A stretch of DNA of 64,000 nt from Mauremys mutica (Eukaryota > Chordata > Testudines > Geoemydidae): positions 45,978,003 to 46,042,002 of the forward strand of contig NC_059075.1 in assembly GCF_020497125.1 (NCBI RefSeq), written 5' to 3'. The position numbers and the translations under genes were made by a program. The number at the start of each line of letters is the position of its first letter. Position 1 is the first letter of the stretch. Under the pieces are notes generated by a model, which saw nothing but the letters and a program-made list of their open reading frames with translations, had not been told where the DNA came from and searched no databases. Shown one piece after another: positions 43,861 through 55,955 of this stretch.

Positions 43861-45087
43861 AGAATCATAAAAATGTAGGACTGGAAGGGACCTAGAGAGG
43901 TCATCTAGTCCATATCCCCACTCTGAAGCAAGACCAAGTATACCTTCTAGACCAGGGGTCCGAGGTCCACATCTGGGAATAGAAATTGTATGGTGGGCCA
44001 TGAATGTTCACAAAATTGGGGTTGGGGTATGGAAGGGAGTGAGGACTCTGATTGGGGGTGCGGGCTCCGAGATGGGACCAGAAATGAGGAGTTCCGGGTG
44101 CGGGAGGGGGAGCCGGGCTGGGGAATGGGGCGGGGGTGGGGGGTAAAGGCTCCAGCTGGGGGGTGCGGGCTCTCGGGTGGGGCTGAGGAGTTTGGGGTAT
44201 AGGAGGGTGCTGCGGGCTGAGACCGAGGGGTTTGGAGGGCAGGAGGGAGATCAGGGCTGGGGCACAGGATTGGGATGCAGGAAGGAGTGCAGGATCCAGC
44301 TGGGATTGCGGGCTCTGGGGTGGGGCTGCAGATGAGGAGTTTGGGGTCCAGGAGGGTGCTCCGGGCTGGGATTGAGGGGTTCAGAGGGCTGGAGGGGGAT
44401 CAGGGTGGTGGCAGGGGGTTGGGGCACGAGGAGAGACTCAGAGGTGCAGGCTCAGGGCAGTGCTTACCTCAAGCGGCTCCTGGAAGCAGCAGCATGTCCC
44501 TTCTCTGGCTCCTATACGGAGGTGCAGCCAGGCGGCTCTGCATGCTGCCCCATCTGCAGGCACCGCCCCTGCAGCTCCTATTGGCTTCAGTTCCCGGCCA
44601 ATGGGAGTTGCAGGGGTGGCCCTTGGGGTGGGGGCAGCATGCAGAGCTGAGCCCCCTGGCTGCCTCAATGCGTAGGAGCTGGAGGGGGGCCATGCCGCTG
44701 CTTCCGGGAGCAGCATGGAGCGGCTCCTGACCCTGCTCCCCAGCTGGAGCACTGGACAGGGGCAAGCCGCAGACCCTGCTTCCCAGGAGCTCAAGGGCCA
44801 GATTAAAATGCCTGGTGGGCCAGATCCGGCCCGCGGGCCGTAGTTTGCCCATCCCTGTGCTAGACCATCCCTGAAATGTGTTTGTCCAACCTGTTCTTAA
44901 AAATGTCCAGTACTGGGGATTCCACACCTTCCTTTACCTATCCTTATAGTTTAAAAGTCTTTTGTAATATCTAACCTAAATTTCCCTTGCTGCAGATTAA
45001 GCCAACTATTTCTTGTCCTATCTTCAGACAGCCTGGAGAACAGTTGATCACTATCCTCTTTATAACAACCCTTACCATAGCAGACTA
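43861..45087 (-). repeat. CR1 3' fragment (minus strand), split by a hAT
   Basis: AGAATCATAAAAATG, then GGAAGGGACCTAGAGAGGTC, is the CR1 3' end on the opposite strand. It continues after the hAT with CATCCCTGAAATGTGTTTGT and the antisense of the RT C-terminus to about 45087. It is surrounded by an AT-rich repeat (43680-43855, resuming TTTGACCAGCCCTAG at 45092-45106), into which the CR1 seems to have inserted. Confidence 0.78.
43953..44857. mobile_element. GC-rich hAT-type element in a CR1 tail, TSD t(t/g)ctagac
   Basis: Begins CAGGGGTCCGAGG and ends GTTTGCCCATCCCTG, a diverged inverted repeat. The flanks TTCTAGAC (43945-43952) and TGCTAGAC (44858-44865) differ at one base and have a central TA. 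The interior is G-rich tandem-like sequence (GGGGTGCGGGCTC, GGCTGGGG) plus the TGCAGCTCCTATTGG / CCAATGGGAGTTGCA inverted repeat. Frames up to 152 codons are artefacts. The site is the same CR1 position as that of the element at 20733. Confidence 0.87.
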
Positions 45088-45107
45088 TCTTTGACCAGCC
45101 CTAGTAG

Positions 45108-47473
45108 TAAGAAATTTTAAGATGAACAGATTGTTTGACCTTCAGTGATGAGATCTCTTCCCTTTTTTTCTTTTAAAAAAGCAACTTTTTTTAATCTTGT
45201 TTATTTTCTTTTAATTTCTTTTACTTATCTCACTCTTTTTTATCCCATTCGTGTCTTCTGTCATCTTCCTTTTCAGTTTTATATTGTATAATTCCTTCAC
45301 TATTGTAATCCCCTCTCTGAGAGATAGGTCTCTGTTAATAGAAACAGGTCGTGCAGTAGCCTCCATGCACTACACAATAAGGTGAGGTCCCTAAGCAAGA
45401 TTCAATACTCTAAGATTCGACCTGGACAGGGTATTTGCACTGCATTAGAATTTTTTCCCTTGACACAACACATACCAGTATGGCTCTCAAAGCTCCATTT
45501 ACTCCGGCTTCCAATATTGCCAACTAAAGGTTGGACCATGGTTTTAATTCATTTTTTGTGGGGCAAAACAACATTTGAGAGGCAATGGGGGGAAATAAAT
45601 ATAATCAAAGAAATTAAATTCATTTGGCACCCAATCTAGGGGAGTGCTAAACATCCTTAACTACTTTAACTCCAGTGGGAATTGACAACACTTTGCAAAA
45701 TAAAGCCACTCCAGTCCTTTTTGCCCAGTGTCTTCCTTATCACAAATTCTGTATCTAGATTTCTTCTGGAATTTAAATCAAACCTGAGGGAGCTTTGCTC
45801 TGATAATCATTTCTACCAGTGAAATTATGCAGGATGGGCACTTCTCCTACTGTTTACAAATATTCTAGATGTGGGCAAATACTGAAAAAAAAATCCACAA
45901 ATATTTGCTGAATACTTTAAACAAATTGACTTTGGTCTCATACTGTTAGCACTGGCTTTCTGCAAATATTCTAGCAAATGAATTCACTGTAAAAATATTC
46001 ACAGAAAGAAACATTTAAGGAGAATATTCTCTGGAAACTTGATTATAAATGTTGCATTTATCCATCAGTGAACATCTGAGCATCATTGAGCACATGTGAC
46101 CTGTGGAGTCCCATCAAACCAGTTCAAACTTCGAATACCAAAAATCACACCAAAAAGATGGTGCTGGACAAGCTCCAGAACAAAAATTATTGGCAGACAT
46201 TCTGCAAATAATTTAAAACATAAATAGATCTGAAAGACTCACAATTTGTTGGCAGACAATTTGTGACCAGGAATAAAAGAAAAAATTGTGAAATAAATGA
46301 TATTTTTCTGAATTCCTTGCCCAGCTCTTATCTGTATAATACCATCGATGTGCCTGGTAATGCCTTGATCTTCTTATGGATAAACCATGTTAGACTGGAA
46401 CAGCAATTAGAACAGAAGTCCAGAGTACCAGGAAATTTTAAGTACCAGGTTCAGTACAAGGAAATTTTAAGTTCATGAATAACATGTAAGGTCTACTGGT
46501 GCGGAGTCTTTAAATTCTGTCACTGGCAACCATGGAGCTAAAATGTCTAAAGAATAGAGATCCAAGTGATCAATCTTATTTATTCCTTATCATTACAGCA
46601 AACAAAAAAGAAGATCAAATGAAAAAAGAAACTCTAAATAAAATGAGCAGATGGCACTTCAGGCCAAGTGTCTGGCATTAATGTTATTTTTACCTAAACA
46701 GAGAATGCATGATAGCTTTCTAGTAGATTAAAATATATTTTCATTCCCAAGACAAAGAGGTCGCATCCTTTTGCATGGTGATAAATATAATCCACTAGCA
46801 ATGTGTTATATTCCATTAACCACATTTTTCTTTTATTCTTAAAGTACTTGCTTTACATTCCAAACCCCTTCCTTTTTTATGTGGAAGTGAGACAGGCTTA
46901 TATATGAAAGATCTTATTAAACAGTTATTGTCAGTGTCAGTGTGAAAGCTGATACATTTATAAAAAAACAACACCTTCAAACATTATTTTTATATGGCAG
47001 TACTTCAAAACTAAACTAGGTGAGGATTATTCAAACTTTTTCAAATAATTTTGAATTAATCGCACTGATTTCAGTTGTCAAATATTTTACATACTTATTA
47101 TTTTTGTGGCTTTACTCTCCATTGTTTAACTCCTTTTTGGAACTTTAAAAATAGTTATTTTTTCCTCACCAATGCCCACTCATGCAATTGGATCCTGGCA
47201 CCTGTGCAGAGCCCCACTGACTTCCAACACACGGGCAAGAATCCACATGTACTAATCTTCTTGCAGAATCAGGGCCAATACTACCCTGTATCAATTTGCA
47301 AACACTGATCTTTTGTCCCAGGGTGAAATTCCAATCCTGGATGTCAGGGCACAGCTTTTACCACAGCAAACTGGAGCCTCAACACATACTGGAGGACAAA
47401 ATGTGAGCTTTCAGGAAAAAAACTGAAGTTAATGTTGCTGTTTTGTTAATTGTCATCAATTTATGGAGCACTT
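45108..47473. other. Intergenic, one weak LINE-like frame
   Basis: Mostly unique AT-rich DNA. The 85-codon plus frame at 45382-45639 ('IPVWLSKLHLLRLPILPTK', 'LIHFLWGKTTFERQWGEINI') faintly recalls the C-terminal region of L1/Tx1-type ORF2 proteins. It is too short and isolated to call. Confidence 0.35.
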
Positions 47474-47767
47474 GGGGCAGGTCTACACTTAAAATGCTGC
47501 ATTGGTGCAGCTGCATCAGTACAGCTGCACTGCTCTAGTGCTTAAGTGAAGACACTTCTACACTGATGGGGGAGCTTCTCCTGTCACTGTAGTTAATGCA
47601 CCTCCCCGAGAGGCAGTAGCGATGGTGACGGGAGAAGATCCCCCATAGACACAGTGCTATCTACACCAGGATTAGGTTGGTGTAACTACGTTGGTCAGAA
47701 GTGTGTATTTTTTACATCCCTGAGCCACACAGTTGTACTGATATAGGTCTGTCATGTAGACCTGACC
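47474..47767. mobile_element. Harbinger-type MITE
   Basis: Ends GGGCAGGTCTACAC and TGTAGACCTGACC, with TTA directly after the right end. The body is shared with 31968-32262 and 58391-58632 (AAAATGCTGCAT, GCACCTCCCCGAGAGG, GGTGTAACTACG). Non-coding. Confidence 0.8.
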
Positions 47768-47782
47768 TTAGATTGCCACACC

Positions 47783-47806
47783 GTGTGTGTGTGTGTGTGT
47801 GTGTGT
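47783..47806. repeat. (GT)n microsatellite
   Basis: Twelve GT units followed by an alternating purine-pyrimidine run to about 47829 (ACGTACACGTGCGCGCGTGC), which could adopt Z-DNA. Confidence 0.95.
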
Positions 47807-47829
47807 ACGTACACGTGCGCGCGTGCACC

Positions 47830-48567
47830 AGCTTCATCAACTGCTGTCAGTATAATACTAAGAATAGTATTTATTCATTAATTACAACCTTTACTTGCAG
47901 ATCTAGAAGTTAAAAATGAGTAGATTTTTTAAAATATTCATTGTGATGATCAGAGATGGAAATGGAGAACAGATTTTATGGAATCCAGAAGACTTTTTCC
48001 ATCAGCTAACAGCTTTAAGATACTCTAGGTCAAACTTTGGATATAAAATACAGGGCTAATGATACTTATGTCCTTCGTAAAGCAATTTGAGATCTACTGA
48101 TGAAAAGTGCTATATAGGAGCTAGGTATGTCTGGCTATGCCGGCAAAAGGACAGGAGACACTGGATGTGGTTTAATTAGACTGCAGCTTTATTCCTTAAT
48201 GTCTGGGAGTACCTCACAGATAAAAGTGTACAGTGCAGGTAATTCCATAATCATTTACATATACCTGGGGGTGGACTGCTGTCAGCCCTCCCTCTTTACC
48301 CATCCTGGTCCCCAGCTAAACTGCTGCTCAGACCCTGCCTTCCCCACCCCCTGAATGAGGTTTAAGGGGAACTATAAAGGAGTGGGAGATTGACTCACTG
48401 CTGTGCTAGTCATACAAGCCCCAACCCCTGCCCCCTGTTCTGCTCCTTTAAAGAATATCTCCTTTAAATCCTTTACCAGCCCATTTTATCTGATCGCTGT
48501 ATCCCTTCCCTATGGAGGACCTGCGCTGGACATCTGCCACAAGAAGATGCCAACAATTAGCTTGGCT
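47830..48567. other. Intergenic, nothing recognised
   Basis: May contain the 3' part of the YR/SGNH element that follows on the minus strand, but no similarity is evident. Confidence 0.35.
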
Positions 48568-48577
48568 ACCACCACCA

Positions 48578-48578
<1 letters not shown>

Positions 48579-48622
<44 letters not shown>
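48579..48622. repeat. (CA)n microsatellite
   Basis: About 22 CA units preceded by a short ACC run. The Val-Cys runs in the overlapping open frames are due to this repeat. Confidence 0.95.
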
Positions 48623-48625
<3 letters not shown>

Positions 48626-48639
48626 CTCTGTCCATACCC

Positions 48640-49225
48640 AGCTGGGTTCCCAGACAGCTACTAATGCCCTCATATCAGCCAAAAACCTATCGGCTCCCAA
48701 GTCTGACAGGTGGACCCGATCCTCCCTGAATAATTCTGGTGCCACATGTGCTAGGTCTGGATGAGAAATTATTGACCCCCCCCCCCACATGCCATCTATG
48801 AATTTGGCCACCTCCCCATCACATACCTCCTAGCGTAGTCAATCCGACGGGGCTGCACAGCTCCACGCCATACCCTACATTGCAACATGTCCAACCAAAT
48901 AATTTTTACTCCAGGGAAAAGTTCCAGGATCTGCCCCAAGTCCCTCTTAGCTCTGAGTGTGAAGTCCATCCCTTTACATGTTCCCAAATCATTTATCTTG
49001 AGGTGACAAAACCCATATCTGGTGCCTGCTCACAGGCCACCACAGTGTACAGAAGGAACAACAGCTGGTCCCATAACATGCCTCTCCTCCCATGCCAGCC
49101 CAGAACTGCTTCACCACTGAGGCCCAGCTGCGAACCTCCAGACAACTTGGAAGGCTGCCTATGCACCCAGTAAACTGTACTGTGCCTGCAGATCCACACC
49201 ACCGTGTGCTAGCATATGGAATGCA
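48640..49225 (-). pseudogene. Decayed SGNH-hydrolase domain of a Ngaro-like retrotransposon
   Basis: Minus-strand pieces in order resemble the SGNH hydrolase module of vertebrate tyrosine-recombinase retrotransposons. First comes a start block 'VWICRHSTVYWVHRQPSK', where the usual Gly-His-Ser nucleophile motif reads Arg-His-Ser. Next are 'SQLGLSGEAVLGWHGRRGM', 'WDQLLFLL' and 'NDLGTCKGMDFTLRAKRDLG'-like (frame change), then 'GVKIIWLDMLQCRVWRGA', 'RRIDYARRYV', and a catalytic His block 'LFREDRVHLSDLGADRFLADM'. The enzyme class cleaves esters; its role in transposition is unknown. Frameshifts and stops make it inactive. It follows a recombinase remnant at 49226-49560 on the same strand, the expected neighbour. 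Recognised from motif memory. Confidence 0.7.
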
Positions 49226-49560
49226 AACACACACAAAAATTAACACTGATTCCTCACCTCAGGTCTCACTGCTGTTGCCTCCCTGATCCTGAATGAGTGG
49301 GAACCAAATTCAAGAGCTGGAAGTCCCAACCTCGTCAGTCCCTATCATAAAACTGTAACAAACTGGTATATTGTGAGGGGACTCCCGTCACTGTGAATCA
49401 AGAGGGTCCCATCCCTTCCTGGCCCTATTGTCATATATTCCCTCAGTCTCCACAGGGCAGATCTTGGTCTTGCCATGCTCCTGTCGAATAATTGATCCAT
49501 CTTTGACCTCCTCAATGTTAATATCACTGATCACTCCTCCGAAAGTATATCCCTCAATTC
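49226..49560 (-). pseudogene. Decayed tyrosine-recombinase C-terminal region
   Basis: The minus-strand frame contains 'LTLRRSKMDQLFDRSMARP', 'LREYMTIGPGRDGTLL', 'HSDGSPLTIYQFVTVL', a stop, then 'FGSHSFRIREATA'. This matches the order in DIRS/Ngaro recombinases: the RRSKTDQ strand, the P-G-R...LF.H.DG.PLT loop, and the H-x-x-R box (here HSFR). The final catalytic tyrosine is not visible. Such enzymes join circular element DNA into the genome without staggered target duplications. Upstream RT/RNase H is absent, so only the end of pol remains. Confidence 0.72.
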
Positions 49561-49724
49561 CAAAGCCCTTCCAGAGGAATCCCCACAGGACCCAATTCGC
49601 TGATCCTAAAAGATCAAAAAATGTTGAGGTGTTAGATAATGCAGAGTTTTTTGTTTATTTGATTGATTGTTTTGCTTTAATGTTCGTTTTTATAGTGCTG
49701 ATTATAGTTTCTGATAGACTATTC

Positions 49725-50082
49725 CAGTGGTTCCCAACCTTTTTGTCTGGCGGGCGCCAGACGAAGGACCGTAGCAGTGGTGGAGCATCCGCCAAAATGC
49801 CACCGAATTTCTGCGGCATTTCGTCAGCAACGTCACTTGTCAGCGGCAAGCAGCGTCATCGAGAGGCGTCGCCGCCGAAATGCTGCAGAAATTCGGGGGT
49901 GACGCCTCTTGATGACGCCGCTTGTCAGCGGCAAGTGATGTCATCGAGAGGCGTCACTGCCGAAATGCCGCGGAAATTCGGCGGCATTTCGGTGGATGCT
50001 CCACCACTGGCCAGGACGCGGGCGCATTTTGATGCCTCCGCGGGCGCCATGGCACCTGCGGGCACCGCATTGGGGACCCCTG
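49725..50082. mobile_element. hAT-type MITE with perfect TSD gactattc
   Basis: Begins CAGTGGTTCCCAACC and ends TTGGGGACCCCTG; the 8-bp GACTATTC is duplicated exactly (49717-49724, 50083-50090), with a central TA. The interior has mirrored GCCGAAATGC / GCATTTCGGC and GTCATCGAGAGGCGTC words. The 243-codon frame crossing it is an artefact. Confidence 0.93.
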
Positions 50083-50090
50083 GACTATTC

Positions 50091-53000
50091 ACTCACAGCT
50101 TGGCAACCAACAAGCCACATAAACATGAGCTGTACCCTAACCTGAGCTCTGACTTTTAATCCAGTCTCCACTTGTTGGAAGTGAGGTGTAAGTTACTGGG
50201 TGAAGTCTTTGCCCCATTGAAGTCAATGGCAAAACTTATTTTGATTTAAGTGGATCCAGGATTTCACCCTTTGTCTGAGCAAACATATAAATATTCCAAT
50301 AAAATCAATTAACAGGTAAGAAATTTCACTGGTTGAATTTTTTTTTAAATATTTTTTTAAAAATGATAGTTTCAATGTTGGTTGAGATTTCCAAAGCGGT
50401 GCAAGGAATTTAGTTACTCATCTTCCAAAACCTGAACCATTACATACACTCTCACATAATATAACACTCACATTATAAGATCCTCTTTTATAAAACTCTT
50501 TCCAATGTGACTTAACTCCCATTTAGACTGACCTTTATTATGGTTTCTTTTGCTACAACACTGTAACACTCAAAATGCTATACTCCTGAAGAAGGGAGAA
50601 TACACAACTTCTAATAATCTTTTATTTCTCATGCCTGCAACTGAGTAATTTCTCAGCTAGAAAACTGAAGCTTTGCTTTGAGTAAAACCTACCAAGTTTC
50701 CCTCACATCTAGTCATTTCAAAGATCTATATCTTTTCAACATTATCACTGTTATAATCTTTATTAAAATCACCTATTATTCAATAAATATTTGTCAGATA
50801 CTCTATTTATCTTAGAATTAATGGCTACTTTGATGAACTGAAGATGGACTAAATCCTCAGCCATTGTGCAGAGGCATAGTTCCATGGATATGGAGCTACA
50901 CTGATTTATACAAGCTGATGATATGGCTCTAGGGTTTACTTTATGAACTGGATTTCCTGGAAGAAGAACACAGTGGAGGCTAATTTATTACCGGAGACTA
51001 ATTAGATGTTATTTCATGCATTTGTTTTATCTCCATTAGGAAAAATATTGTTTCTAAGAATAATTTATCTTTACAAAACAGTGTATATCAGATTGTCTTA
51101 AGTAAATGCTTAATGATATGCCAAGTGGAATGGCTGAGCTAAAATTCATTTAATAAAAGTATCTGGGGTTTATTTATTCCAGCTATGTGCAAAAAATGTT
51201 CATTTTGAGCAGTTATAAGAGGCATATTTTTGAATTTCGGCTAATGTGACTGACTGGTGACTGCCTAATCTCTGGCAAGAAGAGATTTATAAATATTTGA
51301 TTTGAGCAGGCAGGGGGATTAATTTAAATCAAAGTTATTTAAACAACTGATTTAATCATAATTTAAATTGGCAAACAGGAAAGCTTGATTTAAACAACAG
51401 ATTTTAATCTTGCTTTAATGGTTACCAACCAATAAGATTCAACCTTCTTTAGAAAAAATAACTAAATTTATACTAAATCTCGTGTTTCTTTTTGCTAACT
51501 GGGAAGATACCTCGTATCTAGACACATTTATTGGGGCATTTATATAGTTTAACTTACTTTATTCAGATTTTTTATTTCTACATTTTATTATGTTAGAAAA
51601 TGGTGAATGGTGCATTTCTAGGTAACAATCAGTTTTTTGTGGGTGATTTGTGTCAAGCTTTATTTGGATGGAAATTCAAATTCAATTAAAAATGCACAAA
51701 ACCAGCATTTTAAAATAGTTTTATTTATCTAATAAAAACATCTTAATTCTGCTGGCTACGTATGAAGAAATTTTGTTAAAACTTGTCCTTCAGGATCTTA
51801 GAACTATTAGATCTCCTTCTCTCAAAGCTAATTTTTATTCATGGATTAGAAGAGGAAACACGTTTTTCTGCTTTTTGAATTCCCACTGGTTTCTTAGCTT
51901 TGGATGAACTAGTCACTGAACTGAAATTGTTGAATAAACTGAAATAAAGAAAATATTGTCTCTGCACCTGCAGGAGAGACTACAACGATTAAAAGCTGGC
52001 TTTGCACTTCAGCTGACTGTGGTTCCAGGTGCTTAGCCAGTGACTTGCATCAGTTCAAAGGCTTGACTTTCTTTAAACCTTGGGAGCAAATTTTTTTATT
52101 TAACTTAAATGATTTGAATACATTATAGTACATTGAGGCCTTACCATAGGTGGCATAATTTCAAATTTAATTTATTTTAAATAAAAAATCCTTTATTTAA
52201 TTTATTTCTTTATTTATCACTTTTTATCCACTCTGTGAGGAAGAGACGATATTTCCAAGCAGAATTTATCTCATAATTTGCCTGGCTGTGATTCCGCCAA
52301 GTTTTGTATCCCAAACTTTGAGCTAAAAGATGAAGAACAAACTCAGAAACATGGAAACAAAGTTGGGGAAGAGAGCAGTGAAGAGAAAAAGTACTTTCTC
52401 AAGGGCACAGGGCTTTCATTGCTTCAAATCCCACTCTTAAACTAACTAAAGCAAAGGTATGGGATGTTCATGGCATCGATTGCAGATTGAATGCATTAGC
52501 ACACACATCTGGCATACATTGTTCACATCTTTGTAGCAAACGCCTACTGATTTAATAATGGAGTACAAAAGCCTATGGAACAATAGGATGTGAATAAAAA
52601 CTAAAGCAGGAGAGACACTATTGCAATATGGGATAACCTGTCCATAAATGTATTCATATGACCCTACTGCAGTAATATTGAGTAGTCTGCCAAAAGCATA
52701 CATAGTAAACAGCCTTGAAAAGTTCTATTCACCCAGGGTGAGTAATTCTTTTGATAGGCAAGTAAAAATCGTATTAGTTTGCCATTATCACAGTAAACTA
52801 TGGATGAAAATATTTTGTGCCTGGGTTTATACATTTTCATGACAATTTTGCAAAGCAGCTTTAGGTCAAGGATATCTCCATATCTGGAAATTCAACATTA
52901 TGAGGCAGGAATGAAAAAAAATGCACTTGTTTTTTTTCATCCACAGGCATCAATGAGAAGTGTTTGATATCCTACAGGAAATGAGGTTGGTGGTCTCAAT

Positions 53001-55699
53001 CTTGCTAGTTGTCCATATCACAAAAACCACTATACCAAGCAGTAGTTAGTCCATTTTGGTAGCAGTCAGCAGAGAGACAAGGACTAAAAGGTGATAGTCT
53101 CTGAACTGCCCTCTCATCCCTGGAGATGGTCCCTCCAGGTAAGGGTTTAAGCCTATTCATAGGACAGTATAGAGAAACTTGCATTAATGGTGCCTGTGAT
53201 GGACATTTTCTGTGGATCTACAGAAAACTTCAGTGTCTGACACCTTTCATAAGCACTAGAATTCACATTAAAAACCATTTCCCCCTTCCTCGCAGTCACA
53301 AGCAGGTACTCAATCCTTCCGCACACAAATGTAGTTGTCTCTCCAGAACACACTTGGAATATATTACTTTTAAACTATTTTGTACATTTTTCTCCTTCCT
53401 TTGCTGAATTAGCACTTATTTTTACCTTGCTCTGCCAGCTGTGCAGATATAAAATAAAAACCTTCACAGCTGAAGAAACCTGAACTGGTCACTAGGACGA
53501 TGTCATTGATATACTGTATCAATTAACAAAAGGAGCAAGCAAAGGACTTCCTGTGTGACAAGGTTTGCTTCCATGTCATTTTATATCAGATGGCACTACT
53601 CTGCCTTAGGAGATAGTCAGTACACACTCTGCAGGAAACTCACTCTAGTATAGAAGACCAGCACAAGTTTTAGGAACCACTTGAATTCTACATAAACCCC
53701 ATTTTGAGGGCTAAATGGGACTTAAGTGGTTCATAGGACTTGTGCTGGCCTTTCACATAGGAGTGAGCTATACCCATAGTGAATAAAATACAATGGGTTT
53801 TTACAAAGTAATCATTGGATACTTTTTTCTATTTCTTTTCAGATTCCCACATATGTGAGAGTGGGCTCCCATCACCTCAGTGACCACAGCCCAGACATAC
53901 TGTTAAACCCTATTAAACCTGCAATTCACAATATTCACTCTGTTTGAACAAGAGTCAAGGAACCTTAAACCATCCTTTTCTAGGCCCCAATTCAGCAAAG
54001 CATTTGAGCATATCCGAAAGAGTTTTGTTGAAAAGGGATGACCTGCTGAATCAGGGCCCTAATGACTCATCATTCTCCACATTTCAAACATCTCTGCCTT
54101 TCTTCCATACGCCTCAAAAAGCCACTACTAGACACAAAGGCTAATATGCACAGCGAGTAGGGAGAATATATATGCATTTTGCACCCTCTTTAAGACATCA
54201 TTGCTTCAGCTGGGTGAAGGTTTTCATACAAAACATTTTTGGGGTGAAAAATGCAGGTTCAGAGATACTAAAATGTTTCACAAATTCATTTTTGTTTCAC
54301 CAGATCGTTTGTCCAAAAATCCCCAAAACCAACCAAATAAAACAAAACAAAAAAAACCCCTCAAACTACTGAAAAAATCAAAACACTTTGTTTTGAAATT
54401 TTTAAAAAGACGTGTTTTGATTTTTTTGGTTCACAATGGCTTTGCTTATCAAAATTTAATTTAAAGTTGTTTAAAAACAATACGAAATGTTTTAAAAATG
54501 CTCCAAATCAAACTGAAACATTTTATTTTGGATAGAACAAAATGTTGTTGTTCAACCTGAAATGATTTTTTTTCTTTTCGATTTACCAAAAAATTTTAAA
54601 AAAAATTGTTTTCAGTTTGACCCAAAATGATTTTCTTTTTTCTGAACTTGCCAGAGAACTGAAAATCTGTTATTTGAATAGCTCTAACTACCACCTCAGT
54701 ACTCCCAGTCCCTATTTTGACCTGCAGCTCCACAAAGCAGAGTTTCCTAAACAGCCACACGCTGCTCCATTGCCATGGTGTTGACCTACAGAAAATCTTG
54801 TTTAAAAAGAAAGCTAAACAAAACAGAATATAGGTCTCATTAAACTGTGGTTGCAAATCAGGAGCTAAGTAATAAGCCTATTTCATTAAATTAGTGTTGT
54901 TAAACCAAAGACAATTAGCCTCCCTGTGTTGCGTGCGTATGCAGGTGCATATCCTAAGTATGTTGTTCCATCAGGAATCCAGGATACCGTCACGCATCAA
55001 TCTATAATAATCTTGCTGCAGATCACGAACAGAATTACTTGAAATATCTTAACTTCTCCAGCAGGTCTCTGAAATGAGAAGACTCCCAAGAATGTTGTGT
55101 ATAAGGTATTCAGAGAGAACCATGAAATGAAATGCAATAAAATAAGCTTATTTGGGACAGATTGCAGCTTGGAAATATATAGATTTTTAATACCAGCTAA
55201 TAAGAATGCTTTGTGGATGGGATCTATGGTGGACAGTTAAACTCTTCTACTTCCCCTGCATTCCACTTTTCATGCTATAAAAAATTATTAATCAGAATTT
55301 TAAAAGCTGCCACCAGTTCTTTAAGAAAACAAGGATTATATAACATAATATTTAAAATTTAAGGCAACACATAGATTAACTCAGCAGTATTTATTATAAT
55401 ATATTCACTTGGATTAAAAGGGATACTATCAAAGTAAAAGTCTTGTGTCTAGAAAATATGTTGCCTGTGTTACTAACACCTACAATTACTGAAGGTGAAC
55501 AAGGTTTAGAACTCTAATTTACATTTTGTCATTTAAGCTGTTTATTTACTTTTGAAGACGGAAGGATGGTCTTGTATTTAATGCAAATAACTGGAAGTTT
55601 ATTGACTTGGGGTCATTTATTTATTGTCATTTCAATGGCACTCACCATTGTTATCTGAGCACTTCACAAATATGATTAATCTGTTCTATTAAACATTAA
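50091..55699. other. Long AT-rich intergenic stretch
   Basis: No exon or known mobile-element end recognised. 51295-51420 and 52080-52215 contain clustered TTTAAAT-type words (TTAATTTAAATCAAAG, GATTTAAACAACAG) typical of a degenerate AT-rich interspersed repeat. 54210-54690 is rich in A and T runs with TTTTGAAATTTTT-like words, of the same style as 18620-18895. Small frames (60-90 codons) are not supported. Confidence 0.45.
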
Positions 55700-55955
55700 T
55701 CTATAGGTCCTAGTCCTGATTCTACTCAGTCATCCCATGCAATCTTTGACAAGTCACATATGCCCCAGGCATCACTTTCCCCATCTGTAAGTTCAAGGTA
55801 TTATCCAACTCGCTATGGTTACCTCACTTAGACTGTAAGCAGTTTGGGAAACTGGCCTTTGTTCCGTGTTTGTATGTTGCCTAGAACAATGGGGTTTTGG
55901 TCCATGTGTGGGATTCCTAGGCGATACCATAATGCAAATAAATAATAAGGTAGGA
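55700..55955 (+). repeat. MIR-like core SINE
   Basis: CAATCTTTGACAAGTCACAT and TCACTTTCCCCATCTGTAAG keep the MIR core pattern. A tail with GACTGTAAGCAGTTTGGG, GCCTAGAACAATGGGG and AATAAATAATAA follows. The layout matches 29215-29470. Confidence 0.6.

Noticed and set aside
48566..48811. 81-codon frame with a run of Val-Cys
   Set aside because: Part of it is the translated CA microsatellite; only the segment matching the SGNH hydrolase pattern was kept as a pseudogene.
49428..50159. 243-codon plus-strand frame
   Set aside because: It crosses the antisense of the recombinase relic and then a hAT MITE, so it is a chance fusion.
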